This document shows positions 32,251 to 41,221 of a DNA stretch of 64,000 nucleotides, one piece after another. The stretch lies in NCBI RefSeq assembly GCF_003944765.1, contig NZ_RWIU01000003.1, forward strand, positions 310,001-374,000, written 5' to 3'. Source of the stretch: Hymenobacter perfusus (GTDB taxonomy: Bacteria > Bacteroidota > Bacteroidia > Cytophagales > Hymenobacteraceae). Made by a program: the position numbers and the translations under genes. A model generated the notes under the pieces. It made no database searches. It worked only from the letters and a program-made list of their open reading frames with translations, and was not told the origin of the DNA. Positions within the stretch are counted from its first letter, which is position 1, and the number at the start of each line of letters is the position of its first letter.

Positions 32251-33981
32251 TTACGCCAGAGCCTTTTTCAGGTCTTTCAGCAGCTGAGCCACGCCCGCTT
32301 CTTCGCCCACGGAGCCGAGGTGCAAGCGCAGGGTACGGCGGTTGTAGTTGTGCAGAGCTTCCAAGTCGCCGGCGGCCTGGGCGTTCTGAAACGTGCCGAA
32401 GGTGTAGGGGCGGCCGGGCAGGGGCAGGTCCTGGGCGTGGTCGGTGGTGAGCTGCAGGAACAGGCCGGTGTTGGGGCCGCCTTTGTGGTACTGGCCGGTG
32501 GAGTGCAAAAAGCGCGGGCCGTAGCCCGAGGCCGTGGCAATGTGCAGGCGCTGCTGCACCAGCTGGCGCAGCTCGTCCAGCTCGGTGTTCAGGGCCGGCG
32601 TCTCCATCAGGTAGGCCTGAATGCACAGGAAGTTATCGGCGCCGGCCTGCCCGAAGAAGGCTTTCAGCACCTCGGCGGCCGTGGCCGTAGAGCCGGCTAC
32701 GCTGGTGTAGTAGCTCAGACCGTTTTCCTCCAGCACCGGGGCGCTGGTCTGGGGCAAAGAGCCGCGCTCCACCACCACCTTCATCAGCTGGTCGGTGGCG
32801 GTTTTGGCGGCCTGCACGTTGGGCTGGTCGAAGGGATTAATTTCGAGCACGGCGCTGGCTACGGCCGTGGCTACTTCCCAGCGGAAAAACTCGGCCCCCA
32901 GATCCAGCGCGTCGCGCAGCAGAATGGTTACCACGGGGTGGCCGGCGGCTTCCAGGGCGGCTACTTTGCGGCGGTTTTCCTCGTCGGGCTGGTTTTCGAA
33001 GCCCACGTACACGAACACGCGGTCCGGGCCGTACACCTCGGGCGTGCCCAGCGGGTCGCCGGCCACGGGCAGGATTCCTTTGTCTTCTTTGCCGGTGCTT
33101 TCAGCAATAAGCTGCTCCAGCCACAGGCCCAGGTCGGTGAGGTTCTCGGGTACTACCAGCGTGAGCTTGTCGCGGCCCTGCTGGGCCAGTACGCCCAGGG
33201 CCACGCCCAGCTCCAAGCCGGGGTTGTCGGCCACGTCGCCTGCTGAGCCGGTGGCGCGCATCATCTCAAGAGCGCGTTCCAGCAGAGTCTTGATATCGAT
33301 GCCGTACAGCGCGGCGGGTACCAGCCCGAAGTAGGAGAGGGCCGAAAAACGGCCGCCCACCTCGGCAAAGTTCAGGAAGATGCGGCGGTAGCCTTCTTTG
33401 GTGGCCTGGGTCACGAATTTGGAGCCAGGGTCGGTAATGGCCACGAAGTTCTCGCCGGCCTTATCGCCCTTCAGCTCCTTGAGGCGGGCGTAGAAATAGT
33501 CGCCGAAAGCCAGGGGCTCGGCCGTAGTGCCCGATTTGCTGGCTACCACAAACAGGGTTTCGGGCAGAGAAACGGCTTCCTCAATCTCGCGCACCGAGCC
33601 GGGGTTGGTAGTGTCGAGTACCAGCAGGGGCAGGCCGTCGGCACTCTTCTCGAACGCCTGCCGGAACACGATGGGCGTCATGGTGCTGCCGCCCATGCCC
33701 ATCACCACCACGTGCTGGAAGCCGGCGGCCTTGATTTCGCGGGCAAATTCTTCAATCTCGCCCACGCGGGGCAGCATGGTTTCGGCCACGCGCAGCCAGC
33801 CCATAAAGCTGCGCAGGCTCTGCTGGGCCTCGGCGTCCTGCACCCACAGGTCGGCCTGTTTCTGCCAGAAACCGGCGGTGAAGTTGCGGGCGTTGAAATT
33901 CTGGAGTTTAGCCGCTACGGCAGCCTGGTACTGGCCCAGCTGCACGGTCATGGCGGGAATAGAGAAGGAAGAAGCGTCCAT
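32251..33981 (-). CDS. pgi: Glucose-6-phosphate isomerase (Tal-Pgi-type domain)
   Basis: This 576-aa protein has SIS-type sugar isomerase motifs: VVMGMGGSTMTPIVFRQ, VVASKSGTTAEPLAF and VGGRFSALSYFGLVPAALYG. It is most like the phosphoglucose isomerase half of bifunctional transaldolase-Pgi proteins, here without the transaldolase half. The enzyme interconverts glucose-6-phosphate and fructose-6-phosphate. I chose the ATG at 33981 (MDASSFSIPAMTVQL); a long upstream extension is antisense or intergenic. A separate small transaldolase is encoded at 63277. Its leader carries a strong hairpin and a -7 box at 34104. Confidence 0.9.
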   Translation of the reverse strand: MDASSFSIPAMTVQLGQYQAAVAAKLQNFNARNFTAGFWQKQADLWVQDAEAQQSLRSFMGWLRVAETMLPRVGEIEEFAREIKAAGFQHVVVMGMGGSTMTPIVFRQAFEKSADGLPLLVLDTTNPGSVREIEEAVSLPETLFVVASKSGTTAEPLAFGDYFYARLKELKGDKAGENFVAITDPGSKFVTQATKEGYRRIFLNFAEVGGRFSALSYFGLVPAALYGIDIKTLLERALEMMRATGSAGDVADNPGLELGVALGVLAQQGRDKLTLVVPENLTDLGLWLEQLIAESTGKEDKGILPVAGDPLGTPEVYGPDRVFVYVGFENQPDEENRRKVAALEAAGHPVVTILLRDALDLGAEFFRWEVATAVASAVLEINPFDQPNVQAAKTATDQLMKVVVERGSLPQTSAPVLEENGLSYYTSVAGSTATAAEVLKAFFGQAGADNFLCIQAYLMETPALNTELDELRQLVQQRLHIATASGYGPRFLHSTGQYHKGGPNTGLFLQLTTDHAQDLPLPGRPYTFGTFQNAQAAGDLEALHNYNRRTLRLHLGSVGEEAGVAQLLKDLKKALA

Positions 33982-34020
33982 ACGGGTTCTTAAGAAGTCA
34001 GAAGAATGGCGGTTGAACAG

Positions 34021-34068
34021 GCGGCTTTCCGCGGAGTACTCCCGCAGGAGCGCTCCGCGGAAAGCCGC
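34021..34068. repeat. Long hairpin in the pgi leader
   Basis: GCGGCTTTCCGCGGAG and CTCCGCGGAAAGCCGC form a perfect 16-bp stem, with a smaller ACTCC/GGAG pair inside the 16-nt loop. It lies 40 bp before the pgi ATG and probably inside its message. It resembles GCGGAGCGCTCCGCGG-type intergenic palindromes. Confidence 0.7.
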
Positions 34069-34103
34069 GCTGTGCCTGAGCCGGCCAACGCCGGGCGGCC
34101 GGG

Positions 34104-34111
34104 CAAAGGTA
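34104..34111 (-). promoter_or_regulatory. Putative -7 box of pgi
   Basis: TACCTTTG on the minus strand, perfect consensus. Predicted leader of about 115 nt, containing the 34021-34068 hairpin. Confidence 0.5.
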
Positions 34112-34193
34112 GAGAAGTAGGCACATACGCGCCCTATCCCGCACATTGTTCGTTTTTCCGTGGCCCCGCCGGGCCGGCGGCGGCCGTGGCGGG

Positions 34194-34667
34194 TCAGTCG
34201 TGCAGCTGCGGCAGGGCGGCGGGGCACGGCTGCCACTCCTGCTCCAGGGCCAGCTGGGCGGCCGGGTTCTGCTCGCCCACCAGCCAGTCGAGGGCGCCGG
34301 CGGCATTGCTGAAAAACTGGATTTCGTAGTGTATGAAGTGGCGGCCGGCCCGAATGAGGCTTTCCACTACCATCTGGTTGTACATGTTGTCGGTAGGAAT
34401 CACCAGGGCCACCTGCTCAATGGCGCGCACCGAAACGCGGCTCAGCCAGTTGGCGGCCAGCCACAGCTGCTCATCGAGCCCCAGGCTTGGCAGGCCGTGC
34501 AAGTCCAGAATTACGGCCGCAACGTCGCCCTGTTCCACCAACTGGGCCACGCTGCTCATGCTGCGCTGAAACCGGGGCCGGCCCGTGGGGGCCGCCGACC
34601 ACTGAAAACGAAGTAAGCCAAGCTCCGGCGCAAACTGAGCCCGGATGTTGCAAAGAGTAAGAAGCAT
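34194..34667 (-). CDS. Unknown 157-aa protein, STAS/SpoIIAA-like fold
   Basis: This protein begins MLLTLCNIRAQFAPELGLLR and shows an alternating strand/helix plan: AAVILDLHGLPSL (central strand with an acidic turn), AANWLSRVSVRAIEQVALVIPTD and HYEIQFFSNAAGALDWLV. The plan and length resemble the protein at 26575-27000 and the STAS/SEC14-like proteins that are common in Hymenobacter. Such domains often take part in protein-protein signalling, but no partner is adjacent. I chose the ATG at 34667 as the start of the domain. The region up to the divergent hydrolase gene (about 300 bp) shows no gene and no clear promoter box. Confidence 0.65.
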   Translation of the reverse strand: MLLTLCNIRAQFAPELGLLRFQWSAAPTGRPRFQRSMSSVAQLVEQGDVAAVILDLHGLPSLGLDEQLWLAANWLSRVSVRAIEQVALVIPTDNMYNQMVVESLIRAGRHFIHYEIQFFSNAAGALDWLVGEQNPAAQLALEQEWQPCPAALPQLHD

Positions 34668-34970
34668 GCGTATTGCTGGCCGGCGTGGGGCAGGGGCGGG
34701 ACCCACGTACGGCGGCCATGTTTGGGCGGATTTTCATGCCGATAAAAAATGTGTAAAACGAAGGAAGAAGCACGTATTTGTAGTATTAACGCATTGATAG
34801 GTAGTGTATTTATAAGATTGACTTGTTGCTGTGAAGACCCAGCCGGGGGGTGAGGTTCGCTGTTCCGGTAGTTTTCTGCACGGCTCCGTAAGCAACTGCG
34901 TTATTGTCTGACCGGGGCCGGCTGGCCGCCGCGCCGCCGGATTTCCCGCGTGGCGACGGATATTTGCGGC

Positions 34971-35849
34971 ATGCCTACTGTTTCTTCGCCTCCGGTTTTC
35001 ACGTTGCCCCCGGCTATTACGCTGCTGCGGCTCAAGTTCCGGCTGCTGGCGGCGGTTTCCACGGAATGGGCCTTCGGGGCGGCCTGGAGGCTGTTTACCA
35101 CGCCCCGGCAGCTGCCCGAAAAGCAATGGGAAGCCGCCGCGCTGGCCTCGGCCCGGCCGTTCACTGTCGTTACCAAAACCGGCGCGGTAACCGCCTACGA
35201 GTGGAACCCGGCCGGCGCGCGCACGGTGCTGCTGGTACACGGCTGGGAGCACCGGGCCAGTTTCTGGGGCGTGCTGGCCCGGGAACTGGTGGCGGCGGGC
35301 TTCCGGGTGGTGGCCCTGGACGGGCCGGCGCACGGGGCTTCCGAGGGCCGCCGCACCACGCTGCCCAACTTCGCCCGGGCCGTGCAGGCCGTGGCCGATG
35401 CGCTGGGCGAGGTTTACGCCGTGGTGGCCCACTCCCTGGGCGGAGCGGCCACGGTGGGCGTGCCAGTGCAGTTCAACCAGACTCGCACCGGCCGGCTGCC
35501 GCGACTGGTGCTGCTGGCGGTGCCGGGCAGCACGGCCGCCGTGGCGCAGCGCTTTGCCGAGCTGCTGCAGCTGCCGCCGGCCGTGGTGGCGCGCCTCAAC
35601 CGCTACGTGCGGGAGCAGCATGGCCGCGACGCCGAGAGCTTCAGCCTGATTCAGGTGGGCCACCAGTTTCCGGCCGACCGCGCCCTGCTGCTCCACGACC
35701 ACGAGGACGCGAGTATTCCCTTCGCCGAAGCCGCCGAAATTGCCGCCAATTGGCCCGGCCTCGATTTTCGGGCCACCACCGGCCTGGGCCACAACCAGAT
35801 CATGCGCGACCCGGCCGTGCTGCGGCAGTTGGTGGCATTTCTGGGGTAA
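34971..35849 (+). CDS. Alpha/beta hydrolase
   Basis: This 292-aa protein has the core alpha/beta hydrolase pattern VLLVHGWEHRASFW (oxyanion region near residue 89), VALDGPAHGAS and the nucleophile elbow VVAHSLGGAA with Ser155. The acid and base are probably the Asp in HDHEDASIPF and the His in GLGHNQIM, completing a Ser-Asp-His triad. The substrate is unknown; such enzymes are esterases or lipases. I chose the ATG at 34971; a GTG seven codons earlier is in the same frame. No neighbouring genes suggest a pathway. Confidence 0.85.
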   Translation: MPTVSSPPVFTLPPAITLLRLKFRLLAAVSTEWAFGAAWRLFTTPRQLPEKQWEAAALASARPFTVVTKTGAVTAYEWNPAGARTVLLVHGWEHRASFWGVLARELVAAGFRVVALDGPAHGASEGRRTTLPNFARAVQAVADALGEVYAVVAHSLGGAATVGVPVQFNQTRTGRLPRLVLLAVPGSTAAVAQRFAELLQLPPAVVARLNRYVREQHGRDAESFSLIQVGHQFPADRALLLHDHEDASIPFAEAAEIAANWPGLDFRATTGLGHNQIMRDPAVLRQLVAFLG

Positions 35850-35945
35850 GGGGTGCCCGTGTGGGGCCGGTTGAGTACTGAGGTGGGACTATTTCGGGAG
35901 GAATCGTACATTCACCGGCTCACCTCACTCCCTTACTTGCTGCGT

Positions 35946-36314
35946 ATGTCAACCTCTACCCGCAACATCATTGCCTGGATTCTGCAAGGGCTGCTGGCCT
36001 TGGCGTTCATTGCCTCTGGCGGTAAAAAACTTCTGGACTTACCCGGCACCGTGGGCATGTTCGAACAGCTGGGCCTGCCCGGCGCGCTGGCCTACGTGGT
36101 AGCTGCCGGTGAAGTGCTGGGCGGTATCGGGCTGCTGGTGCCGCGCTTCGTGCGCCCGGCCGCGCTGGGCCTGATCATTATTATGCTTGGAGCCGTGGTA
36201 ATGCACACCACCAAAATTCCGGGCGGCCTGGCTGGTGGCCTGCCCGCCATTGTATTGCTGGTGCTCTTGCTGATGGTACTGTGGCTGCGTCGTCCGGGCC
36301 CGATGGTGGCGTAG
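35946..36314 (+). CDS. DoxX-family membrane protein
   Basis: This 122-aa protein has four membrane helices and the DoxX pattern: IAWILQGLLALAFIASGGKKL, ALAYVVAAGEVLGGIGLLVP, ALGLIIIMLGAVVMHTTK and AIVLLVLLLMVLW. The SGGKKLL motif after helix one and the GEVLGG in helix two are typical. Family members are linked to redox or quinone chemistry in some bacteria, but most have no known function. The start at 35946 gives a normal length. It ends before a strong terminator shared with the convergent J-domain gene. Confidence 0.85.
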   Translation: MSTSTRNIIAWILQGLLALAFIASGGKKLLDLPGTVGMFEQLGLPGALAYVVAAGEVLGGIGLLVPRFVRPAALGLIIIMLGAVVMHTTKIPGGLAGGLPAIVLLVLLLMVLWLRRPGPMVA

Positions 36315-36337
36315 CGTCCGGTCAGAATTGCGGTACC

Positions 36338-36374
36338 AGAAAGGCCGGAAAGCAGCGTGCTTTCCGGCCTTTCT
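36338..36374. terminator. Bidirectional terminator, DoxX / J-domain gene
   Basis: A perfect 17-bp stem (AGAAAGGCCGGAAAGCA and its inverse) with a 3-nt GCG loop, between two convergent genes. Confidence 0.9.
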
Positions 36375-36393
36375 GCTGTACTCTATTCACAAT

Positions 36394-37425
36394 TTACACC
36401 GTAACGTGCCCTTCGGCGGCCAGTTCCCGCAGCAGCTGCCGAAGGTCGGCCGGCTCCTGCACCAGTTGGGTAACGTGCAGCAGGTACTCGGCCTCGGCGC
36501 GGAGGTGGCGCTTGAGCTGGCGGATTTCCTGCTCGCGCTTTTTGCCGGTGCTGCCGCTGAAGCCGTTCTCGCCGTATTTCAGCTCGTTGAGCTGCTGCTT
36601 GAGCTCCTGTTGCTGTTGCTGCAACGCCTGGGTGTAGCGAATGAGCACGGTATCATCGGCGGCGGAGGTGGGGGCGGTTTCGGAGAGTAGCTGGAGCAGC
36701 GTGTAGAGGTCGTTGGTTTCGTAGGCCTCCGTGATGCGCTGCATCAGCTGGGTGCGGTGCTGTTGGGTGGTTTCATCCTGCACCAGGTCGGGGTGATGGG
36801 CGCGGGCCAGCTGGCGGTAAAGGGTTTTGGTGTTGCTGAGCAGCTGCTGTTCCTGGTCGCGGGCGGCCTGGGCGGTGGCTTCCTCGGCTTTTTGCTGCTT
36901 GGTTTTGCGCCGGGCCCGGGCCGCCTGGGCCGCCTGGGCCGCCTGTTCGTGGGGCGGCAACGTGGGGTCGAGAGGCTCAGCAGCGGCGGCAGGTTCGGCG
37001 GCCGTCACCGCGGGCTCGTCGTCGTCGGCGGCCCGGCGGCGGGGCGCGTACTTACGCAGCACCTCGGCCGCATCTTCCCCGAAGCGGTTTTGCAGGGAAT
37101 GGGCATTGCCCACGATGAGGGCGGTAATCTGCTGTTCCTCCAGCCGACTGAAATAGCCCAGCAGCAAGGCTTCTTCCAGCGGCGGAAACAGGGCCTGCCG
37201 GGCGCGTACCACGGTTTCGGCGGCGGGGCCCACCTGCTGCCAGTAGCGGCGGCGCGCCTCGGCCTGCTCCTGGCGCAGTTCCCGCAGCCGCTGCCGCAGC
37301 CCTTCCACCTGCGCCACCGCCTCCCGAAACGCCTGCTGGGCCGGCGTGCCCGGGGCTTCGGCCGGGGCCGGCGTGGGGAGTTGGTTGGCGGCGGGCAGGT
37401 CGGTGAGCGGGTTGTGCAGGTTCAT
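36394..37425 (-). CDS. J-domain protein with coiled-coil regions
   Basis: This 343-aa soluble protein has a DnaJ-like J domain in the middle-to-late part: LYRQLARAHHPDLVQDE (with the HPD tripeptide), then RTQLMQRITEAYETNDLYTL. Before it lie a coiled-coil (FREAVAQVEGLRQRLRELRQ) and an Ala/Glu-rich linker; after it is a Gln/Leu coiled-coil (QALQQQQQELKQQLNELKYG). J domains stimulate Hsp70 ATPase, so a co-chaperone role is likely. The placement of the J domain away from the N-terminus is common in Bacteroidota proteins of this sort. Start at 37425, with a TACCTTTG box 5 bp upstream. Confidence 0.82.
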   Translation of the reverse strand: MNLHNPLTDLPAANQLPTPAPAEAPGTPAQQAFREAVAQVEGLRQRLRELRQEQAEARRRYWQQVGPAAETVVRARQALFPPLEEALLLGYFSRLEEQQITALIVGNAHSLQNRFGEDAAEVLRKYAPRRRAADDDEPAVTAAEPAAAAEPLDPTLPPHEQAAQAAQAARARRKTKQQKAEEATAQAARDQEQQLLSNTKTLYRQLARAHHPDLVQDETTQQHRTQLMQRITEAYETNDLYTLLQLLSETAPTSAADDTVLIRYTQALQQQQQELKQQLNELKYGENGFSGSTGKKREQEIRQLKRHLRAEAEYLLHVTQLVQEPADLRQLLRELAAEGHVTV

Positions 37426-37430
37426 GGGCA

Positions 37431-37438
37431 CAAAGGTA
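37431..37438 (-). promoter_or_regulatory. -7 promoter box before the J-domain gene
   Basis: TACCTTTG (minus strand) followed by TGCCC and the ATG at 37425. Suggests a leaderless or near-leaderless message. Confidence 0.55.
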
Positions 37439-37471
37439 GGAGGGTTGGATGGGTGGATAAGCAGCACGTCG

Positions 37472-37621
37472 TTGCGAGCCGGAGGCGAAGCAATCTGTCC
37501 TTCACGCGGCTCTGAGTTCTGGTACGCGCAAACCTTGTACCGCGAGAATGCCGAAGGCTTTTAAAGTAGGTCAGCGCTTTGGCCTATGGGAAGGATAAAT
37601 TGCTTCGCTTCCGGCTCGCAA
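37472..37621. repeat. Palindromic repeat element D
   Basis: Inverted arms at 37472-37494 and 37599-37621 (22 of 23 match; core TTGCGAGCCGGAGGCGAAGC), with further partial pairing inside (TCCTTC with GAAGGAT). A repeat of the TTGCGAGC...GCTCGCAA class common in bacterial genomes. It separates the J-domain gene from the broken histone-deacetylase gene. Confidence 0.82.
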
Positions 37622-37636
37622 TAACAGGCTGTTACT

Positions 37637-38539
37637 TCACCCAAACAGCTCATAGGCCACCCGGAACGTGTTGCAGTGCGCATCCACAATGTCGCGGAGC
37701 TTTTCGGAGTAGCCGCCGCCCATGCTCACGGCCACGGGTAGGCCGGCCGTGCGGCACAGGTTCAGCACGTACTCGTCGCGCTGGCGGCAGCCGGTTTGGG
37801 TGAGGGCCAGCTTGCCGAGCTTATCGGTAGCCAATACATCCACGCCGGCTTGGTAGAAGATGAAATCGGGTCGTACCTGCGCCAGCAGCCGGGGCAGCGT
37901 ATCGCGCAGAATCTGCAGATACGTTGCGTCGTCGGTGGCCAGCTCCAGCGGCACATCCAGGTCCGACTGCTCCTTCCGCAGCGGGTAGTTGGCCCCGGCG
38001 TGCATGCTGAAGGTGAACACGCGGGGCTCTTGCCGGAAAATGCTGGCCGTACCGTCGCCTTGGTGTACATCAAGGTCCACTACCAGCACCTGCCGGACTA
38101 AGTCGTGGTGGAGCAGGTGGGCGGCGGCCACGGCAATGTCGTTGAGCACGCAGAATTCTTCGCCCCGGTCCCGGAAGGCGTGGTGGGTGCCCCCGGCCAG
38201 GCTCAGCCCGATACCGTCCCGCAGCGCCCGCCGGGCCGATTCCACGGTGCCGGCCACGCTGCTCAGGGAGCGGCGCACCAGCTCGGGACTTTGGGGCAAC
38301 CCCAGGCGGCGCACCTCGGCGGCCGAGAGCTGCAGGTCGCGCACCCGCTGCCAATATTCGGCGGAATGTACGCGCAGAATATCCTCTTCCACCGCAAAGC
38401 CGGGGTCGTAGAAATCCTCGGGATCGGCAATACCCTGCTACAGCAGCTGCTCCTGGATGAGGGCGTACTTGGCAATGGGGAAGCGGTGGCCGTTGGGCAG
38501 GCTGATGCTGTAACGGGCGGAGGAGGCGAGGCAGGGCAT
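37637..38539 (-). pseudogene. Histone deacetylase-like (acetoin utilisation/APAH family) gene with in-frame stop
   Basis: Read from the ATG at 38539, the protein starts MPCLASSARYSISLPNGHRF and continues to IQEQLL. It meets a TAG at codon 34 (38438-38440), then continues in the same frame QGIADPEDFYDPGFAVEEDI into a complete deacetylase domain with GGTHHAFRDRGEEFCVLND (active-site His pair), VVDLDVHQGDGTA (metal ligands) and GGGYSEKL. Members normally read LLYxG at the stop, so a Tyr codon became TAG. A shorter product from a GTG at 38392 lacks the N-terminal strand and helix. Zinc-dependent deacetylases of this class act on acetylated small amines or proteins. A sequencing error, readthrough or a real nonsense mutation are all possible. 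Confidence 0.85.
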
Positions 38540-38792
38540 AGAACAGAGGCAGAACGCAGGGCCGGGGCCGGAAGTTTTTTTGTTTTTTTTCAGCCCCCCC
38601 GCGAAAATAAACACGTGGGCAAACTGCCGATAAAAAGCCGGAAGTGGTCTGTGGTATCGGGCCGTTGGTAGAGTATAAGTCGGGTTTGGGAGTGAGTAAA
38701 ACCACTTCTGCCGCGCACACAGGCCTTTTTCGATTGCAACCTACTGCAGCCGGCGCGGGCTCTCCCTGGCAAAACCAACCTATTCTTTCCCC

Positions 38793-39800
38793 ATGAAACA
38801 CACTCGGGTACTACTCTGGCTGCTGCTGCTGCTCACTTGCAATTTCGCCCTGACTTCCTGCTCCAACGACGACGACGACACCACGGAGGAAGTGCTGGGC
38901 GACTGGACTACCCGCTCCCAGTTCGAGGGCCTGGCCCGGAACGCGGCCGTCAGCTTCACGCTCAACGGAAAGGCCTACGTGGGCCTCGGCACCGATGGCG
39001 TGGACCGGTTCAAAGACTTCTGGGAATACACGCCCGCTACCAACACCTGGCGGCAGCTGGCCGATTTTCCCGGCGTGGGCCGTATTCAGGCCGTGGCGTT
39101 TGCGGCCGGCGGCAAAGGCTACGTGGGTACCGGCTACGATGGCGTAAACAAGCTGCGCGACTTCTGGCAGTACGACCCCACTACCAACAGCTGGACCCGG
39201 AAGGCCGATTTCGGCGGCACGGCCCGCTACGGCGCGGTGGCTCTCAGCATGGAGGATAAAGGCTACGTGGGCACCGGCTACGATGGTAACTTCAAGAAGG
39301 ACTTCTGGCAGTACGACCCCACGGCCGACCAATGGACGCAGAAGCCCAGCTTCGGGGGCAACAAGCGGGTGGGCGCGGTGGCCTTTACGCTGCACGAAAG
39401 CGGCTACATTCTGGCCGGTACCGATAATGACCTCATGCTGACGGATATGTGGTCGTACAGCCCTGCCACCGAGCAATGGACGGAACGCCGCGCCCTCGTC
39501 AGCAATACCGATGAAGACTACGATTACAGCAACGTGCCGCGCAGCTCGGCCTCGGCGTTTGTGGTGAACAACCGGGGCTTTGTGGCCCTAGGCACCAATG
39601 GCGGCTACCTGACTTCCTGCTGGGAATACAACCCCGATGAGGATACGTGGAAGGTGAAAACGGTATTCGAGGGCTCGGCCCGGATTCAGGCCGTGGGTTT
39701 CGGGCTGGGCGACTATGGCTACCTGGGCCTGGGCACCACCGGCACTACCCGCCTGGATGATTTCTGGCAGCTGGCTCCCGACACGGAAGATGCAGACTAA
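38793..39800 (+). CDS. Kelch-repeat lipoprotein
   Basis: This 335-aa protein has a lipoprotein signal ending FALTSC, followed by an Asp-rich stretch (SNDDDDTTEEV). The rest is six kelch-type beta-propeller repeats, each with a GYVGTGYDG-like strand and a DFWQYDPTTNSW-like strand (for example at about residues 105-125 and 150-175). It is probably anchored to the outer membrane and acts as a binding or adhesion module; no catalytic residues are seen. Its last codons overlap the start of the DUF4270 gene (ATGCAGACTAA), so the two are co-translated and probably partners at the surface. Confidence 0.88.
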   Translation: MKHTRVLLWLLLLLTCNFALTSCSNDDDDTTEEVLGDWTTRSQFEGLARNAAVSFTLNGKAYVGLGTDGVDRFKDFWEYTPATNTWRQLADFPGVGRIQAVAFAAGGKGYVGTGYDGVNKLRDFWQYDPTTNSWTRKADFGGTARYGAVALSMEDKGYVGTGYDGNFKKDFWQYDPTADQWTQKPSFGGNKRVGAVAFTLHESGYILAGTDNDLMLTDMWSYSPATEQWTERRALVSNTDEDYDYSNVPRSSASAFVVNNRGFVALGTNGGYLTSCWEYNPDEDTWKVKTVFEGSARIQAVGFGLGDYGYLGLGTTGTTRLDDFWQLAPDTEDAD

Positions 39801-41121
39801 GCGGCCGTATTCATCAGGCGGGTGGCTCCGGGGAGCTGCCCGCCGGCTGGCCCTGCTGATTGGGCTGCCCGTGCTGCTCAGCGGCTGTGAGTTGACCGAA
39901 GATGTGGTGGGCGACGTACCCACCGCAACCGTAACAGGCACGGTGTATATCGACACGCTCACGGTGCGCATGTCCACGGTACTCATCGATTCGGTGCCGA
40001 CTTCCTCCAGCAGCTACCTGCTGGTGGGCCAGTACCAGGATGCGCGCCTGGGCACCATCACGGCCCGCAGCTACCTGCGTCTGGGGCTGGCCGGCGGGTT
40101 CACGCCCGAGGCCGGCGCGCAGTTCGACTCCTTGGTGCTGGTGCTGCCCACCGACAGTTACTGCTACGGCGACACCACGCAGGTGCAGCATCTGCAGGTC
40201 CATCGGCTCACGGAAGCGTTGCGGCCCACTACTACGTACTACGCCTTCAATTCCCGGGCCTATGAGGCCGTGCCGCTGGCAACGCGTACGTTCCGGGCCC
40301 GGCCCAACCTCCGCTCCATCCGGCTCCGGCTCGCCGATGCGCTGGGCCAAGAGCTGCTGCAGGCCGGTTTGAGTCGGCAGCTGTCTTCCACGGATGAGCT
40401 GGCGGAGCGCCTGCCGGGGCTGGCCCTTACGCCGGCCGCCGCCGACAACGGAGCCCTGCTCCGGCTGGCCGCCACCTCCGAAAGCATGGTGCTGCAGCTG
40501 TTCTACCATTATCCCTCCGCTCCCGATAACGGACAGGTGTTCGACTTTACGGCCGTGGCCGGCAGCCGGCATTTCTACCAGGTACAGGCTGATCGGCGAA
40601 GTACGCTGCTCAGCACCCTTACCACTACCCGGCAGGCCCTTTCCAGCACCCGTACCGCCGCCGAAACCTATATCGAAGGCGCCCTGGGCCTGCAGACCAA
40701 GCTGGAAATTCCGTATCTGCTCAACCTGAATGAGCTGGGGGGAACCTGGGTGCTGAACGCGGCCACGCTTACGCTGGAAACGGTAGCGGGCAGCGAAAAC
40801 CGGCTTCTGCCGGCTCCAGCTACCCTCACGGCCCAGGCCACTAACCGGGGCAACCAATCCGGGGCGTTTCTGGCGTCTGTGGCTGGCACGCAGCTGCTGG
40901 GTACCTACCAGACCGGCGTATCGGCGCACACCAATCTGGAGCAGGGGAGCTACACGTTGCTGCTGCAGCAGTACGCTGAGGCAGTGCTGAAACATACCGT
41001 TTCCAATACGGGCATCCTGCTGGCTCCTGCCTCTCCCGATACCCCGGAACGGGTAGTGCTGGGGGCTGCTGGCAGCTCCAACCCGCCCCGGCTGGGCATC
41101 TATCTGACGCGGGTGCGGTAG
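39790..41121 (+). CDS. DUF4270-family lipoprotein
   Basis: This 443-aa protein has a lipobox near residue 35 (LPVLLSGCELTEDV) after an Arg-rich start. The body is of the DUF4270 type: VGQYQDARLGTITARSYLRL, a middle region rich in Leu and Thr, and the late LNLNELGGTWVLNAATLTLE, IYLTRVR end. Family members are outer-membrane-associated lipoproteins of Bacteroidota, of unknown function, often near kelch proteins. I chose the ATG at 39790, which overlaps the kelch stop by 11 bp. Co-translation with the kelch protein is likely. Confidence 0.85.
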   Translation: MQTKRPYSSGGWLRGAARRLALLIGLPVLLSGCELTEDVVGDVPTATVTGTVYIDTLTVRMSTVLIDSVPTSSSSYLLVGQYQDARLGTITARSYLRLGLAGGFTPEAGAQFDSLVLVLPTDSYCYGDTTQVQHLQVHRLTEALRPTTTYYAFNSRAYEAVPLATRTFRARPNLRSIRLRLADALGQELLQAGLSRQLSSTDELAERLPGLALTPAAADNGALLRLAATSESMVLQLFYHYPSAPDNGQVFDFTAVAGSRHFYQVQADRRSTLLSTLTTTRQALSSTRTAAETYIEGALGLQTKLEIPYLLNLNELGGTWVLNAATLTLETVAGSENRLLPAPATLTAQATNRGNQSGAFLASVAGTQLLGTYQTGVSAHTNLEQGSYTLLLQQYAEAVLKHTVSNTGILLAPASPDTPERVVLGAAGSSNPPRLGIYLTRVR

Positions 41122-41221
41122 CGGCCCGCCCCTTTAATGGCGTTAGCTGCTTCCGGCCGGGTTGCGTAAGGCGGAGAGCAAAGTGCTTACCTTCGCTTTC
41201 CGCCTTACTTCCTGTGCCCGC

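Noticed and set aside
37637..38392. Treating the deacetylase as an intact shorter gene starting at GTG 38392
   Set aside because: The sequence before the TAG continues the family N-terminus in the same frame, so a broken full-length gene is the better reading.
39814..40995. 393-codon open frame opposite the DUF4270 gene
   Set aside because: Antisense to a coherent lipoprotein gene; Gln/Gly/Arg-rich with no domain.
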